64,000 nucleotides of DNA from GCA-2770975 sp050248915 (lineage in GTDB: Bacteria; Cyanobacteriota; Sericytochromatia; UBA7694): contig JBFWRL010000008.1 in assembly GCA_050248915.1 (NCBI GenBank), positions 1-64,000 of the forward strand. Reading direction: 5' to 3'. Each line of letters opens with the position of its first letter. Position 1 is the stretch's first letter. Shown one piece after another: positions 35,701 through 43,196 of this stretch. Under the pieces are notes generated by a model. That model was not told where the DNA came from, searched no databases, and was given only the letters and a program-made list of their open reading frames with translations. A program made the translations under genes and the position numbers.

Positions 35701-37921
35701 GCCGGGCCAGAATTGGGTGTTGAATCCCCTGCTCAGCACCAAAGGTGCGCATCAGCTCACCTCGGGCATTGATCTCCAGCACCTCTTTGCGGCCAGGATC
35801 GGCAATCAGCCAACTGTCAGTGGGGGTCAATTGCACATCACAGGGGGCTTTGGGCTTGTCTGCTTCAGGGGTTTTGAGGGTGGGGTAACGCCGCCAATGG
35901 CGGCCCGAGCGGTCGAGTTCGAGCACCCGCTGATTGCCCTGATCGACGATGATAATCCGCTCTTCTTGCATGGTCGCACTTTCGGAGAAAATCTGAAAAG
36001 TGGCCATCACGGGCTGGCGCAGGGCCAGTTTGGCTTTCCAAATCTGTTCGCCGCCAGGGCTGTACTCGGCCACTTTATTGCCTTTGACATCGGCCACGAG
36101 GTAATTGTGATTGGGCAAAACGGTGACATGGGCAATTTCGCCAATTTCAGCAGATTTGCCTTCAAAGACCCCCAGCAATTGTCGCCAGACATTCATGGTA
36201 TAAAAGCGATTTTGGCCGGGCAGCACCACCCCCATTTGACCTGCAAACAGGCGACTTGAGGTCTCTGCGCTGAGTTTGTGGCGAATATCGCGCTCTCCGG
36301 GCAGGTCCAGGCGGTAAAAACAGGCGGGGCAAGCCAGGCCATCGTCTTGTTCCAGGGGGGTTTCACAGAGTGGGCAGATATCTTCAAAGCGCACGGCATC
36401 CCCACGCAGGCGGGCCTGTTTGATCAAAGACGCCACGGCCTCGCGAGAAATGGGGGTGCGCAAGGAATGTTTGCCCATCAGATCGTCGAGTTCGGCCAAG
36501 ACGACTTTTTTCGTGCGCAATTGTTTGCGCAGTTCGTGGGCCAGTTTTTTTAAGCGTTTGACCTCCTCGTTGTGCAAGAGCAAATTGGTCAGGGTAATTC
36601 GGTAAAAGGCCCAGTTTAAAAGATCGACAATTGCCATTTCGGCCTCAGCGGGCAGGTCCAACTCTTCGGCCTCTTGGCCAATTTGGTCCCAGAGTGTGGG
36701 GTCGTCTTTGGGCGGCTGATAGACCTGAAAATTTTTGCGGGGCGGGGCGGCTTTGCGCTCCTGTTTGAGTTCGATCGGGGCCTCGGCGATGGGGGCCTCT
36801 AAATCTGCCTCCGTCAGAATATTTTCCTGTAGCAAAAAGCTCTGAAAATCCAGTTTTTCCTGTTCATGTAAGGGGTTTGCGCGGGTATGACCCAGCATTG
36901 CGGGCTGGCTGCCATCTTGAATCGGGAAGGTGCGCAAGGTGCGCACGCTGCTGGTTTTGATCACGTGAATCAGCGGGGTTCGCAAGCCAGCAGACTCGGT
37001 CCAGGTATTAAAATAGAGCAATTTGCCATCGGGGCTGAGTTGCATCGGGTCGCAGGGCAAAATGCGCTGCATGCACCACGAATCCCCTTTGATCTCCACC
37101 GAGTAAGGGGTACTCAGGGTTTCGGTATCAAAATAGAGCAGGCTGAATTGGGGCCGTTGGGTGCAGAGATAGAGATAGCGGGGGTCGGGAGCGGGCATGA
37201 GATTGCCCAAAATGCCCAGGCCGGATTTCCAAATGCGGTTTTTAAGTGAGTCCAGCTCAATGATCCAGAGCTGAATACTCTCATTGTCGGTGATATACGC
37301 CTTTTCACCCTTGCTGTCGAAGCAGACATTGAGGGTGCGGTTGCTGCCCGGTTTGCGAATTTGAAAGCGCTCGACAATCTCGTAATCCAGCAATGAGATC
37401 ACCAAGACCTCTCCGGCTTGGCGGTGAGATGCAAAGAGCGTTTCGCTGTCGGGTGAGAGGTAGAGATCGACGGTGTGGGGACGCTTGTCCTGTTGCACCG
37501 CGTCGAGCAAAAAGCGGCTTTCGACTAGCAGGGGGTGGGTGTGAATGCTGGTGGCTGTGATAAAGCTGAAACTGGGGGTAATCACCAGTTCTGGCTGAGC
37601 ACTCTCTTCGAGCGAGATCGGTTTGAGGTAATGCCCATGGCTGTCGAGACAGGCCCACTGCCGCCTTCCACTGAGACTTTCAGGCGAAGGGCGTTGATCG
37701 CTCAGGGCGATCCGAGCGACCTCTTCGCCGCCTGGGAATTGTTCAATGTGCAGAATCAGGGTTTTGTTGTCGACCCGGCAGGCCAGCCCTTTGACCTTGT
37801 CGGCCAGGCTTTGGCGGCGGGTCTGCCAATGGCCCAAACAGTCATCTGCCTGGGCTTGGGTGTATTGTTTTTGCTGGCGTAAATAGTTCAGCCAGCGCTC
37901 TTCAGCAGCTGTATGTGTCAT
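32756..37921 (-). CDS. Giant beta-propeller/cNMP-binding protein with repeated FLD-motif acidic tail
   Basis: The 1721-residue cytoplasmic protein contains, in order: an N-terminal YncE/WD-like propeller (about 70-330), a double CxxC zinc ribbon (about 513-540), an NHL-type propeller (about 580-830), two cyclic-nucleotide-binding domains (about 860-980 and 1010-1107), a second NHL-type propeller (about 1150-1434) and an acidic, disordered tail (about 1460-1721) with five spaced FLD/FLE motifs. No enzymatic domain or signal peptide is seen, so it looks like a cNMP-regulated scaffold. The start is the internal ATG at 37921 (MTHTAAEERW), with AAGGGAA upstream; the frame is open 36 codons farther but lacks a ribosome binding site. 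Confidence 0.8.
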   Translation of the reverse strand: MTHTAAEERWLNYLRQQKQYTQAQADDCLGHWQTRRQSLADKVKGLACRVDNKTLILHIEQFPGGEEVARIALSDQRPSPESLSGRRQWACLDSHGHYLKPISLEESAQPELVITPSFSFITATSIHTHPLLVESRFLLDAVQQDKRPHTVDLYLSPDSETLFASHRQAGEVLVISLLDYEIVERFQIRKPGSNRTLNVCFDSKGEKAYITDNESIQLWIIELDSLKNRIWKSGLGILGNLMPAPDPRYLYLCTQRPQFSLLYFDTETLSTPYSVEIKGDSWCMQRILPCDPMQLSPDGKLLYFNTWTESAGLRTPLIHVIKTSSVRTLRTFPIQDGSQPAMLGHTRANPLHEQEKLDFQSFLLQENILTEADLEAPIAEAPIELKQERKAAPPRKNFQVYQPPKDDPTLWDQIGQEAEELDLPAEAEMAIVDLLNWAFYRITLTNLLLHNEEVKRLKKLAHELRKQLRTKKVVLAELDDLMGKHSLRTPISREAVASLIKQARLRGDAVRFEDICPLCETPLEQDDGLACPACFYRLDLPGERDIRHKLSAETSSRLFAGQMGVVLPGQNRFYTMNVWRQLLGVFEGKSAEIGEIAHVTVLPNHNYLVADVKGNKVAEYSPGGEQIWKAKLALRQPVMATFQIFSESATMQEERIIIVDQGNQRVLELDRSGRHWRRYPTLKTPEADKPKAPCDVQLTPTDSWLIADPGRKEVLEINARGELMRTFGAEQGIQHPILARRLPNGHTWIVDSNLQACLELSPEGKRLRAVRYWPPEPIHGSHWKDEAAPTWVTRLHNGDLVFAGEKVMMQFSPDKEITRWVQGFPNSTVADQSLLKAQFRSQSSAEVKQKKLAQIKADLKTIHLLAEESDEHLEGLAGFMLQLKAKAGDYLVPPGELGNAMYFLLEGELEMVSAEEEGAVMFNIKQGEICGQQAFSDQQKVEKPGMRALTDLKALYLERGEFKKAVVKFPKLFQLVRSIDAEHQRLFKNFRERKTLALQEELRSKIAGHRIREFPLFKGAEEAFFEELSHRVHPMAYMPEQTIFGRGESGGSLFLLLEGRVSIQRKGDKEPVVELEGGQIFGEMSLLLNQPRSATVRTEDYCKVYELDSRHINELGEKFPWFKQKLQEIAESRLQQNASDLAAFEARVGINRPDLPRVDIWALVEMHGDERVYMPSLLQDILVGYSWQGEMLWHWGKESGKELFQPYRMALLPDSLLVTDTGNGRVLEIDLETRAIRKRWRGLQNPRSATLTKEGFLLVAEEGKGRLVTLTSDSQVNWEYAAEHPLSQPYYAEVTPEGTVLFADAGLHQVCEISLKGDILWAWGEKGESGNGTHNLKHPSFAHRLDDGSTLIADTGNHRLVWLRPEEEPQLIKGNLSDPLISPMHVEILPNGEWLVYSASPEKVVRLSRRGENIWSASLSPGSGQHSISATAVAPVSAEDRWILDVDRLQELEGGPNEAAEITVEQELQTDTQPVVSAALQAELEERAQRWQDLDLEPENPEEGDSRWKGLDFLDDIAEEAVAETESENRFAETATPLSAEADQAFAFLDEEPELKPAGSVLNLEEDALAFLDEMEGGQTIMHIPQAPPSETAETAMAQAETALALSDSFDFLDETAPVPTETLMNIRLAEAEPLPEIEAPVYPKYTPIFEIESEPAPEEPQRPDEEPNDEPNEEPQPPLPAIVNEPLVSETKTEEEAAAETSAPVSEEHPWGDLAFLEGE

Positions 37922-38061
37922 GATATTTTCCCTTGAGTCGCGCCGTGATTCAGTTATTATATCAAGACAAGGGCAATTACTTTTAACTTGCTGTTGAGAA
38001 TTCTTTGCGATTGTCTTTGGCCGGGCCATGCAGTAGGCTGAAAGAGAGAGGCAGTATCAAA

Positions 38062-38664
38062 ATGCGCGATTTTAATCAGGAAATTCAGGGCTGGTCCTTT
38101 TGGAATGTTGAATGTGAAGCCAATTTTCGCACTTGGAATTTTCCTTACCCTTATATTTTGCAGAACCGGGCAGATGTTGTGGCGCTCTGTGAGTGGATCG
38201 AAACCCATCAGATTCGCTCCTATTTGGAGATAGGCATTTGGAGTGGCAAGCTGGTTTCGCTGTTACATTCCCTTTTTCAATTTGAAACTGTCGCCGTGTG
38301 TGATATCCGCGATGCAGATAAATTTGGGGTCGAAATTCAGGTGCCTGCGGAAGCGACCTGTTTTTGGGGTGATTCCTGTTCTCAGGCCTATGTGCAATGG
38401 CGTGAACAATTGGGGCCGATCGATCTGGTTTTGATAGATGGGGCCCATGGCCTGGATGCAGTGGTGGCAGATTTTGAAATCAACCGGCGCTTTCCGGGAA
38501 AATACCTCGCTTTTCACGATGTGACCAATCCCCGCACCCCTGCCGTGGGCCATTTCTGGAGCCATGTGCCCGGTGAAAAACACACGATCAGCCAGCCCTT
38601 TGCCGAAGCAGAATTGGCTGAATTGGCCCCGATGGGCATTGGCATTTGGACGATTCCGCGCTGA
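38062..38664 (+). CDS. Class I SAM-dependent methyltransferase-like protein
   Basis: The 200-residue protein has the motif I-like YLEIGIWSGK (about residues 56-66), an acidic VCDIRDAD (motif II) near 90, and VLIDGAHGLDAVVADFE followed by AFHDV, which match the Methyltransf_24/cephalosporin hydroxylase-like group. Substrate unknown. The ATG at 38062 is chosen because GAGAGAGG lies about 12 nt upstream and an earlier in-frame start lies close to the divergent gene. It is divergent from the large propeller gene. Confidence 0.7.
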   Translation: MRDFNQEIQGWSFWNVECEANFRTWNFPYPYILQNRADVVALCEWIETHQIRSYLEIGIWSGKLVSLLHSLFQFETVAVCDIRDADKFGVEIQVPAEATCFWGDSCSQAYVQWREQLGPIDLVLIDGAHGLDAVVADFEINRRFPGKYLAFHDVTNPRTPAVGHFWSHVPGEKHTISQPFAEAELAELAPMGIGIWTIPR

Positions 38665-38754
38665 GCGCTTGTTTTCACTTGCTAAAGCACCTATGATGGG
38701 ATCATCAGGCCCGTTTTTCTGACCCGATTGGATGGTTTACAGGGGAGAAGTGCA

Positions 38755-39072
38755 ATGGAAACGTTAGAGCAGCGCAAGGCCAAATTCCGTGAACACATGG
38801 AAAAAGCCGAACAATTTGAAGACGAAGAAGAGTTTTTGCCCGCAATCAAACACTACCGCGAAGCCTTAAAATATTCTCTGCACAAAAAAGACACCGACCA
38901 TATTCAGGCCAAGCTGCAAAAGCTCAAGAATATGGCCCATTATGTCTCAGGCATGTTGGAAGAGGGGAAAGCAGACAAAGGCGGAAAAAAGCCGCTGCTT
39001 TGGCTCCTGGCTGGTGGCTTGGGCTTGCTGGCGCTGGGTCTGACCTTGCTCTTGGTATTCAAACCCTTTTAA
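38755..39072 (+). CDS. Small tail-anchored protein with TPR-like helices
   Basis: The 105-residue protein has charged helical pairs (about residues 5-70, TPR-like AEQFEDEEEFLPAIKHYREAL) and one C-terminal transmembrane helix (about 82-102, Leu/Gly-rich) followed by a short KPF tail, so the N-terminal part probably faces the cytoplasm. GGGGAGAAG lies 5 nt before the ATG at 38755. Function unknown. Confidence 0.6.
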   Translation: METLEQRKAKFREHMEKAEQFEDEEEFLPAIKHYREALKYSLHKKDTDHIQAKLQKLKNMAHYVSGMLEEGKADKGGKKPLLWLLAGGLGLLALGLTLLLVFKPF

Positions 39073-39079
39073 AAACAGC

Positions 39080-39949
39080 TCACAGTGGAATTTGCTCTTT
39101 GCGGGTCAAGGACATGGCCAGCCCTTTTTCGTAATAGGCCTGTTCGTTGATAAAGACCGGCCAGACCGTTTCATCCCCTTCGTAGTTGAGCACCAGCCCA
39201 TCAAAGGTCATATACAGGGGGCGTCCTGGATAAAGCGGGCGATAATCCCGGCCATAGAGCTGGGGGTGAATCATTCCCCGAATTTTCCCTGCCGGGGTGC
39301 GGGGAAAGTCGAGATTTTCGATCTGGCGATAAACAGTCAGTTCTCCTTCGTAGGCCTTGGCCTCTCCCTGTTCCCAATCGGACAAAAAAGCCAACATGGC
39401 CTGTACCAGTCGCTCGGTCTTGAAAAACAGATCTGCGCGCAGGGTGCCATGGGCCATCGGGCCCACTTCCAGGGTCAATTCGCGCTGGCCCAACGAGGGC
39501 AAATAGGGGCTGTCTTTGGCGGTGTGGGGCATATAATAAATCCGCACCAAGGGATCTTGTTGCAGCAAATGGGCACAGAGTTGCAGCATCAAGGGATCAT
39601 CCAAGGCCTCTTCGCGAGAGAGAATCAGACTCATGCCCATATTGCTGGTGGTATTGTGCAAGTCGATCAAAAAATCACAGCCGCTCAGATCTTGGGCAAT
39701 CACTTTGGCCCGTTGGGCTTCGTAACTGCTCAGGTCGTGATTGGCCAAATCTTCTGAACGAAAACAGCGATTGAGATCTTCTTCGAGATAGCGGCGATTG
39801 AGCTCAATGGCGCGGGGGTTGGCCAAATAGGTTTCGACCCGAAAGGGGTATTTTTCCCAGTGTTTGGGGGCGCTTTGCCATTTGTGACAGAGATAAATGC
39901 CCCCCCACTCATTGCCGTGGGTGCCCCCCACAATCACCACCCGTTTCAC
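39080..39949 (-). CDS. Aspartoacylase/AstE-family zinc carboxypeptidase
   Basis: The 289-residue protein matches the aspartoacylase family (M14-like, AstE/AspA): GGTHGNEWGG with the zinc ligands His and Glu, LNRCF (substrate-binding Arg), DLHNTTSNMG (zinc His) and the catalytic Glu in LEVGPMAHGT. Family members hydrolyse N-acetyl-aspartate, N-acetylated aromatic amino acids or N-succinylglutamate. It is the last gene of a probable three-gene operon with the PLP decarboxylase and DUF4253 genes (3-bp gaps). The natural substrate is not known. Confidence 0.9.
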   Translation of the reverse strand: MKRVVIVGGTHGNEWGGIYLCHKWQSAPKHWEKYPFRVETYLANPRAIELNRRYLEEDLNRCFRSEDLANHDLSSYEAQRAKVIAQDLSGCDFLIDLHNTTSNMGMSLILSREEALDDPLMLQLCAHLLQQDPLVRIYYMPHTAKDSPYLPSLGQRELTLEVGPMAHGTLRADLFFKTERLVQAMLAFLSDWEQGEAKAYEGELTVYRQIENLDFPRTPAGKIRGMIHPQLYGRDYRPLYPGRPLYMTFDGLVLNYEGDETVWPVFINEQAYYEKGLAMSLTRKEQIPL

Positions 39950-39952
39950 GTT

Positions 39953-40726
39953 TTAATCCCACCAAAAATACCAAACCGTGCTGCCAAGCAGGGTCTGGGC
40001 CAAATTTTCGATGCTTTGCACGCCCTGATCAACAATGTCTGGGCAATAGGCGTATTGTACCCGCGCCAATTCACGGGCTTCTTCTAAGTCGTTCACGGGC
40101 CGCGCCACGGCCAATTCAATCACATCGTGGGTCAGGGCCACCAATTCAGCGCCATAGCGCACAAACCAATTTTCCATCAAGCGCACATGCACTTCGGGAT
40201 TGGGACAGGCATTCCAGCCGCCCGTCTGCAGCCAGGCGGGTACTTCCCAGGGGTGGGGGGTGGGCACCAGGGCAATCATGATTTCGGCATAAGGCTCCCG
40301 CGAAAGAATATCCAAATGGGCACTGAATTCGGAGACGGGCTGGAGGTTTTCGGGGCTGAAAAATTCCGCAAACTCATCAAATTCATCGGGGTCAAAGTCC
40401 TCATCGGGGTATTCTTCGGGACTGTTCTCACTCAACCACTGGGCCAAATCCAGACCCATGGCCTGTTTTAAGCATTCCGCGGGGCTGGGAAAAGCCTCAT
40501 CTGCTGGCCAGAGATTTTGGAGTGAGTCCAAATTGCTGGCGGGCCCCATGATGATTGGCCAATGCTGGGTTTGCTCCAGCAGGGCATGTAATTTTCGCCA
40601 ATTTTCCAGGGCCTGTTTGCCTGGCACATTCAGCAGATAAAGCGGTTCTGAACTGCCAGGCAAGGCCTGTTTGCGCACAGTTTGCGAAAATCCTGCTGTT
40701 TTGAGCAGAGATTCCAGCGCAGCCAT
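39953..40726 (-). CDS. DUF4253 domain protein
   Basis: The 257-residue protein has a C-terminal DUF4253 domain (about residues 150-257) with the family pattern WNACPNPEVHVRLMENWF, YGAELVALTHD, ARPV...ARVQYAYCPDIVDQG and the terminal WYFWWD. The middle is rich in Asp/Glu (about 105-125). The function of DUF4253 is not known; the domain occurs in proteins of polymorphic toxin and immunity settings, but this copy sits in an operon with a decarboxylase and aspartoacylase, each separated by 3 bp. Cytoplasmic by prediction. Confidence 0.85.
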   Translation of the reverse strand: MAALESLLKTAGFSQTVRKQALPGSSEPLYLLNVPGKQALENWRKLHALLEQTQHWPIIMGPASNLDSLQNLWPADEAFPSPAECLKQAMGLDLAQWLSENSPEEYPDEDFDPDEFDEFAEFFSPENLQPVSEFSAHLDILSREPYAEIMIALVPTPHPWEVPAWLQTGGWNACPNPEVHVRLMENWFVRYGAELVALTHDVIELAVARPVNDLEEARELARVQYAYCPDIVDQGVQSIENLAQTLLGSTVWYFWWD

Positions 40727-40729
40727 GGC

Positions 40730-42247
40730 TTAAGCCACAACCTTGATGGTGTGCAGGCGAATATCTTCGGGGCCATTGATAAAGCCGCCGTAGCGATAGA
40801 CCTGCTGCAGGTAGTCGACCAATTCGCGCGTGATCTGTTCGCCGGGCACCAAAATGGGAATACCGGGGGGATAAGGCGAGACAATTTCGGTGCAAACCCG
40901 GCCCACCGACTCCTGAAAGGGAATTTTTTCGGTTTTGGCGTAAAAGGCCTCACGTGGGGTCATGGTGGCTTTGGGCAATTCGGGCAAATCGAGGGTCTGC
41001 AAAAGGGGCTGTACCTTTTGGGGAATCCCATTGGTGTGTATTTGCTCGGAGATGGCGCGGAAGGCATTTACCAAGCGCTCCAAGTCGCTGCGGGGATTGG
41101 CAAAGGTGACAATTGCCAGAACGTTGGTCAAGGTGGCCATCTCCGCTTGCACGCCGTATTTTTCGTTGAGCAAATCGAGCACATCAAAGCCCGAAATGCC
41201 CAGATCGGCCACATTGATGACCAATTTGGTCAGATCGATATTGTGAATGCCGGGTTGGCCGATCCGCTCTTTGCCAAAACAATGCACGCCGGGTATGGTA
41301 TTCAGTGCCTGGCGGGCCCATTCCGAGACCTCAAGGGCATGGCTGAGCAAGGTCTGCCCGTGTAAGGCCATTTGGCGGCGGGCGGTATCGAGGGAGGCCA
41401 TTAAGACATACGAGGGGCTGGTGCTCTGCACAATTTGTAGTACTTTGCGCACCCGCTGCACATCGACATACCCCGTATCACGCATGTGGAACATCGAGGC
41501 CTGGGTCATGCCTGCAATGATTTTGTGGGTGGACTGTACAACCAGATCGGCACCGGCATCCAGGGCTGAGATCGGCAAATCGCTGTGAAAATGTAGGTGC
41601 GGGCCGTGGGCCTCGTCGACCAAGAGGGGTTTGTTGTATTTGTGGCAAATTTTGGCAATCGCTTCGATATTACAGGTCACGCCGTAATAGGTCGGATTGA
41701 CCACCAGCAGGGCTTTTACATCGGGGTGGGCCTGCAAACTGGCTTCGACTTCTTCGGGGGTAATGCTGTCATAAAAACCGTATGCTTTGTCCCAGATCGG
41801 TTTGAGATAAACCGGTATGGCACCGCTGAGCAAAATACCGCCAATCACAGATTTGTGGCAATTGCGGGGAATCAAAATTTTATCGCCGGGATCACACACA
41901 CTCAAAACCATGGTGTGGTTGCCGCAGGTCGAACCATTGACCAAAAAGAAGGAATAATCTGCACCATAAGCGGCAGCGGCCAATTCCTGGGCTTCTTTGA
42001 TGACGTGTTCGGGATCGTGTAAATTGTCGACCTCAGGCAATTCACAGAGGTCGATTTTAAACATATTCTGGCCGACCAGCTCTAAAAATTCGGGATCAAT
42101 CCCCTGGCCGTATTTGTGGCCGGGGGTGTGAAAGGCGACCATGTCTTTTTTGAGGTAGTCGCGCAGGGCTTCAAAAAAGGGCGCTCGGGCTTGGGGGTTA
42201 AACGGTTCTGTTTCGGGCATGGCTTGATTCTCTGCTGTGTCGATCAT
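40730..42247 (-). CDS. Orn/Lys/Arg decarboxylase family protein (PLP-dependent)
   Basis: The 505-residue protein is a fold-type I PLP enzyme of the prokaryotic ornithine/lysine/arginine decarboxylase group: TPGHKYGQG near 41, NGSTCGNH, DEAHGPH (Asp211 binds the pyridine nitrogen) and the Schiff-base Lys242 in STHKIIAGMTQ. The C-terminal domain ends in GPEDIRLHTIKV as in SpeA/CadA-type enzymes. It makes a polyamine precursor (agmatine, cadaverine or putrescine); specificity is not determinable. The start is at MIDTAENQ with AAGAGAGAAA upstream. A palindrome and a -10-like box lie 20-50 bp upstream. Confidence 0.9.
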   Translation of the reverse strand: MIDTAENQAMPETEPFNPQARAPFFEALRDYLKKDMVAFHTPGHKYGQGIDPEFLELVGQNMFKIDLCELPEVDNLHDPEHVIKEAQELAAAAYGADYSFFLVNGSTCGNHTMVLSVCDPGDKILIPRNCHKSVIGGILLSGAIPVYLKPIWDKAYGFYDSITPEEVEASLQAHPDVKALLVVNPTYYGVTCNIEAIAKICHKYNKPLLVDEAHGPHLHFHSDLPISALDAGADLVVQSTHKIIAGMTQASMFHMRDTGYVDVQRVRKVLQIVQSTSPSYVLMASLDTARRQMALHGQTLLSHALEVSEWARQALNTIPGVHCFGKERIGQPGIHNIDLTKLVINVADLGISGFDVLDLLNEKYGVQAEMATLTNVLAIVTFANPRSDLERLVNAFRAISEQIHTNGIPQKVQPLLQTLDLPELPKATMTPREAFYAKTEKIPFQESVGRVCTEIVSPYPPGIPILVPGEQITRELVDYLQQVYRYGGFINGPEDIRLHTIKVVA

Positions 42248-42270
42248 GGGTGTTTCTCTCTTGAATGAAA

Positions 42271-42284
42271 ATGTGCGTGCACAT
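42271..42284 (-). promoter_or_regulatory. Palindromic operator candidate near the decarboxylase start
   Basis: ATGTGC-GT-GCACAT is a perfect dyad 24-37 bp upstream of the decarboxylase ATG on the minus strand. A -10-like TACAAT (minus strand, 42299-42294) lies just upstream, so the dyad would sit near +1. No matching -35 box is convincing. Confidence 0.35.
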
Positions 42285-42396
42285 TGCCCCCCTATTGTAC
42301 AGCGCATCAGGATGCAATGGTTAAGTTTACGTTATTAACTTTTCCTTTACTTTTTCTGTAATCCCTATCACCAAATGGCCAAAGGATTGTTCGGGA

Positions 42397-42425
42397 CTGA
42401 CAGCTTTGGAGTGCGATGTTATACT
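42397..42425 (+). promoter_or_regulatory. Sigma-70-type promoter of the response regulator operon
   Basis: CTGACA (42397-42402) and TATACT (42420-42425) are separated by exactly 17 bp, each one base off consensus. Transcription would begin about 42432, leaving a 40-nt leader before the ATG at 42471. This also argues against the longer in-frame start at 42375. Confidence 0.65.
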
Positions 42426-42470
42426 GGGGCACAACCGAGGGGGATTCAGACCAATGGAGACAAAAAACGC

Positions 42471-43157
42471 ATGCAAGATCCTGCTTTAATTCTACTTGTC
42501 GAAGACAATGAAGAGATTGGCCCGTTTTTGGCCATGGAACTCGAAAGTGAGGGCTACCGTGTCGAACTGGCCACAGATGGTCTCAACGGTCTGATGAAGT
42601 TTCGCCAATTGATGCCCGATTTGTTGATTCTGGATTGGGAAATGCCTAAATTAAGTGGTGTAGAGGTCTGTCGCCGGGTGCGCCAGAGTTCTCATGTGCC
42701 GATTCTGATGCTCACGGCCAAAAACAATGTGCAGGAGCGCATCGAGGGTTTAGATGCTGGGGCCAATGACTTTTTGGGCAAGCCCTTTGAGCTTGATGAA
42801 CTCTTGGCGCGGGTGCGGGCCCAATTGCGCACCCGCAGCAAGCCTGAACTCCATCTCTTGGTCTTGGCCGATTTGGAAATGAACTTGCAAACCCATGAGG
42901 TGCGCCGGGCAGAACAGCTTTTGGAACTCTCCCCCAAAGAGTTTGACTTGCTCAAATACCTCCTCCAACACCCCCGTCAGGTGCTTTCCAAGTCGCAGAT
43001 TTTTGAAACGGTCTGGGGCTGGGATGCCGAAGGGGGCGAAAACAGTGTCGAAGTTTATGTTCACAGTTTGCGTGGCAAATTGGAACAAAACGGGGGACTT
43101 CGCCTGATTCACACCAAACGCGGTGTTGGCTATATGCTCAGGGAGTCTGAGGGTTAA
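42471..43157 (+). CDS. OmpR/PhoB-family response regulator
   Basis: The 228-residue protein has a receiver domain (about 5-118; acidic ED, phospho-acceptor Asp55 in LILDWEMP, T in LTAK, K in LGKPF) and a winged-helix DNA-binding domain (about 130-225; LELSPKEFDLLKYL...SVEVYVHSLRGKL). It starts at the ATG at 42471 with GGAGA 11 nt upstream; a longer start at 42375 would include the promoter. The next gene, a very large hybrid kinase, follows 39 bp downstream and is probably its cotranscribed partner. Confidence 0.93.
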   Translation: MQDPALILLVEDNEEIGPFLAMELESEGYRVELATDGLNGLMKFRQLMPDLLILDWEMPKLSGVEVCRRVRQSSHVPILMLTAKNNVQERIEGLDAGANDFLGKPFELDELLARVRAQLRTRSKPELHLLVLADLEMNLQTHEVRRAEQLLELSPKEFDLLKYLLQHPRQVLSKSQIFETVWGWDAEGGENSVEVYVHSLRGKLEQNGGLRLIHTKRGVGYMLRESEG

Positions 43158-43196
43158 AGCCATTTCTGGATTTAACCCATTTTGGTCTCAGCGTCC

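Noticed and set aside
35306..36259. 317-codon plus-strand frame
   Set aside because: Antisense to the large propeller protein; no start signal or domain.
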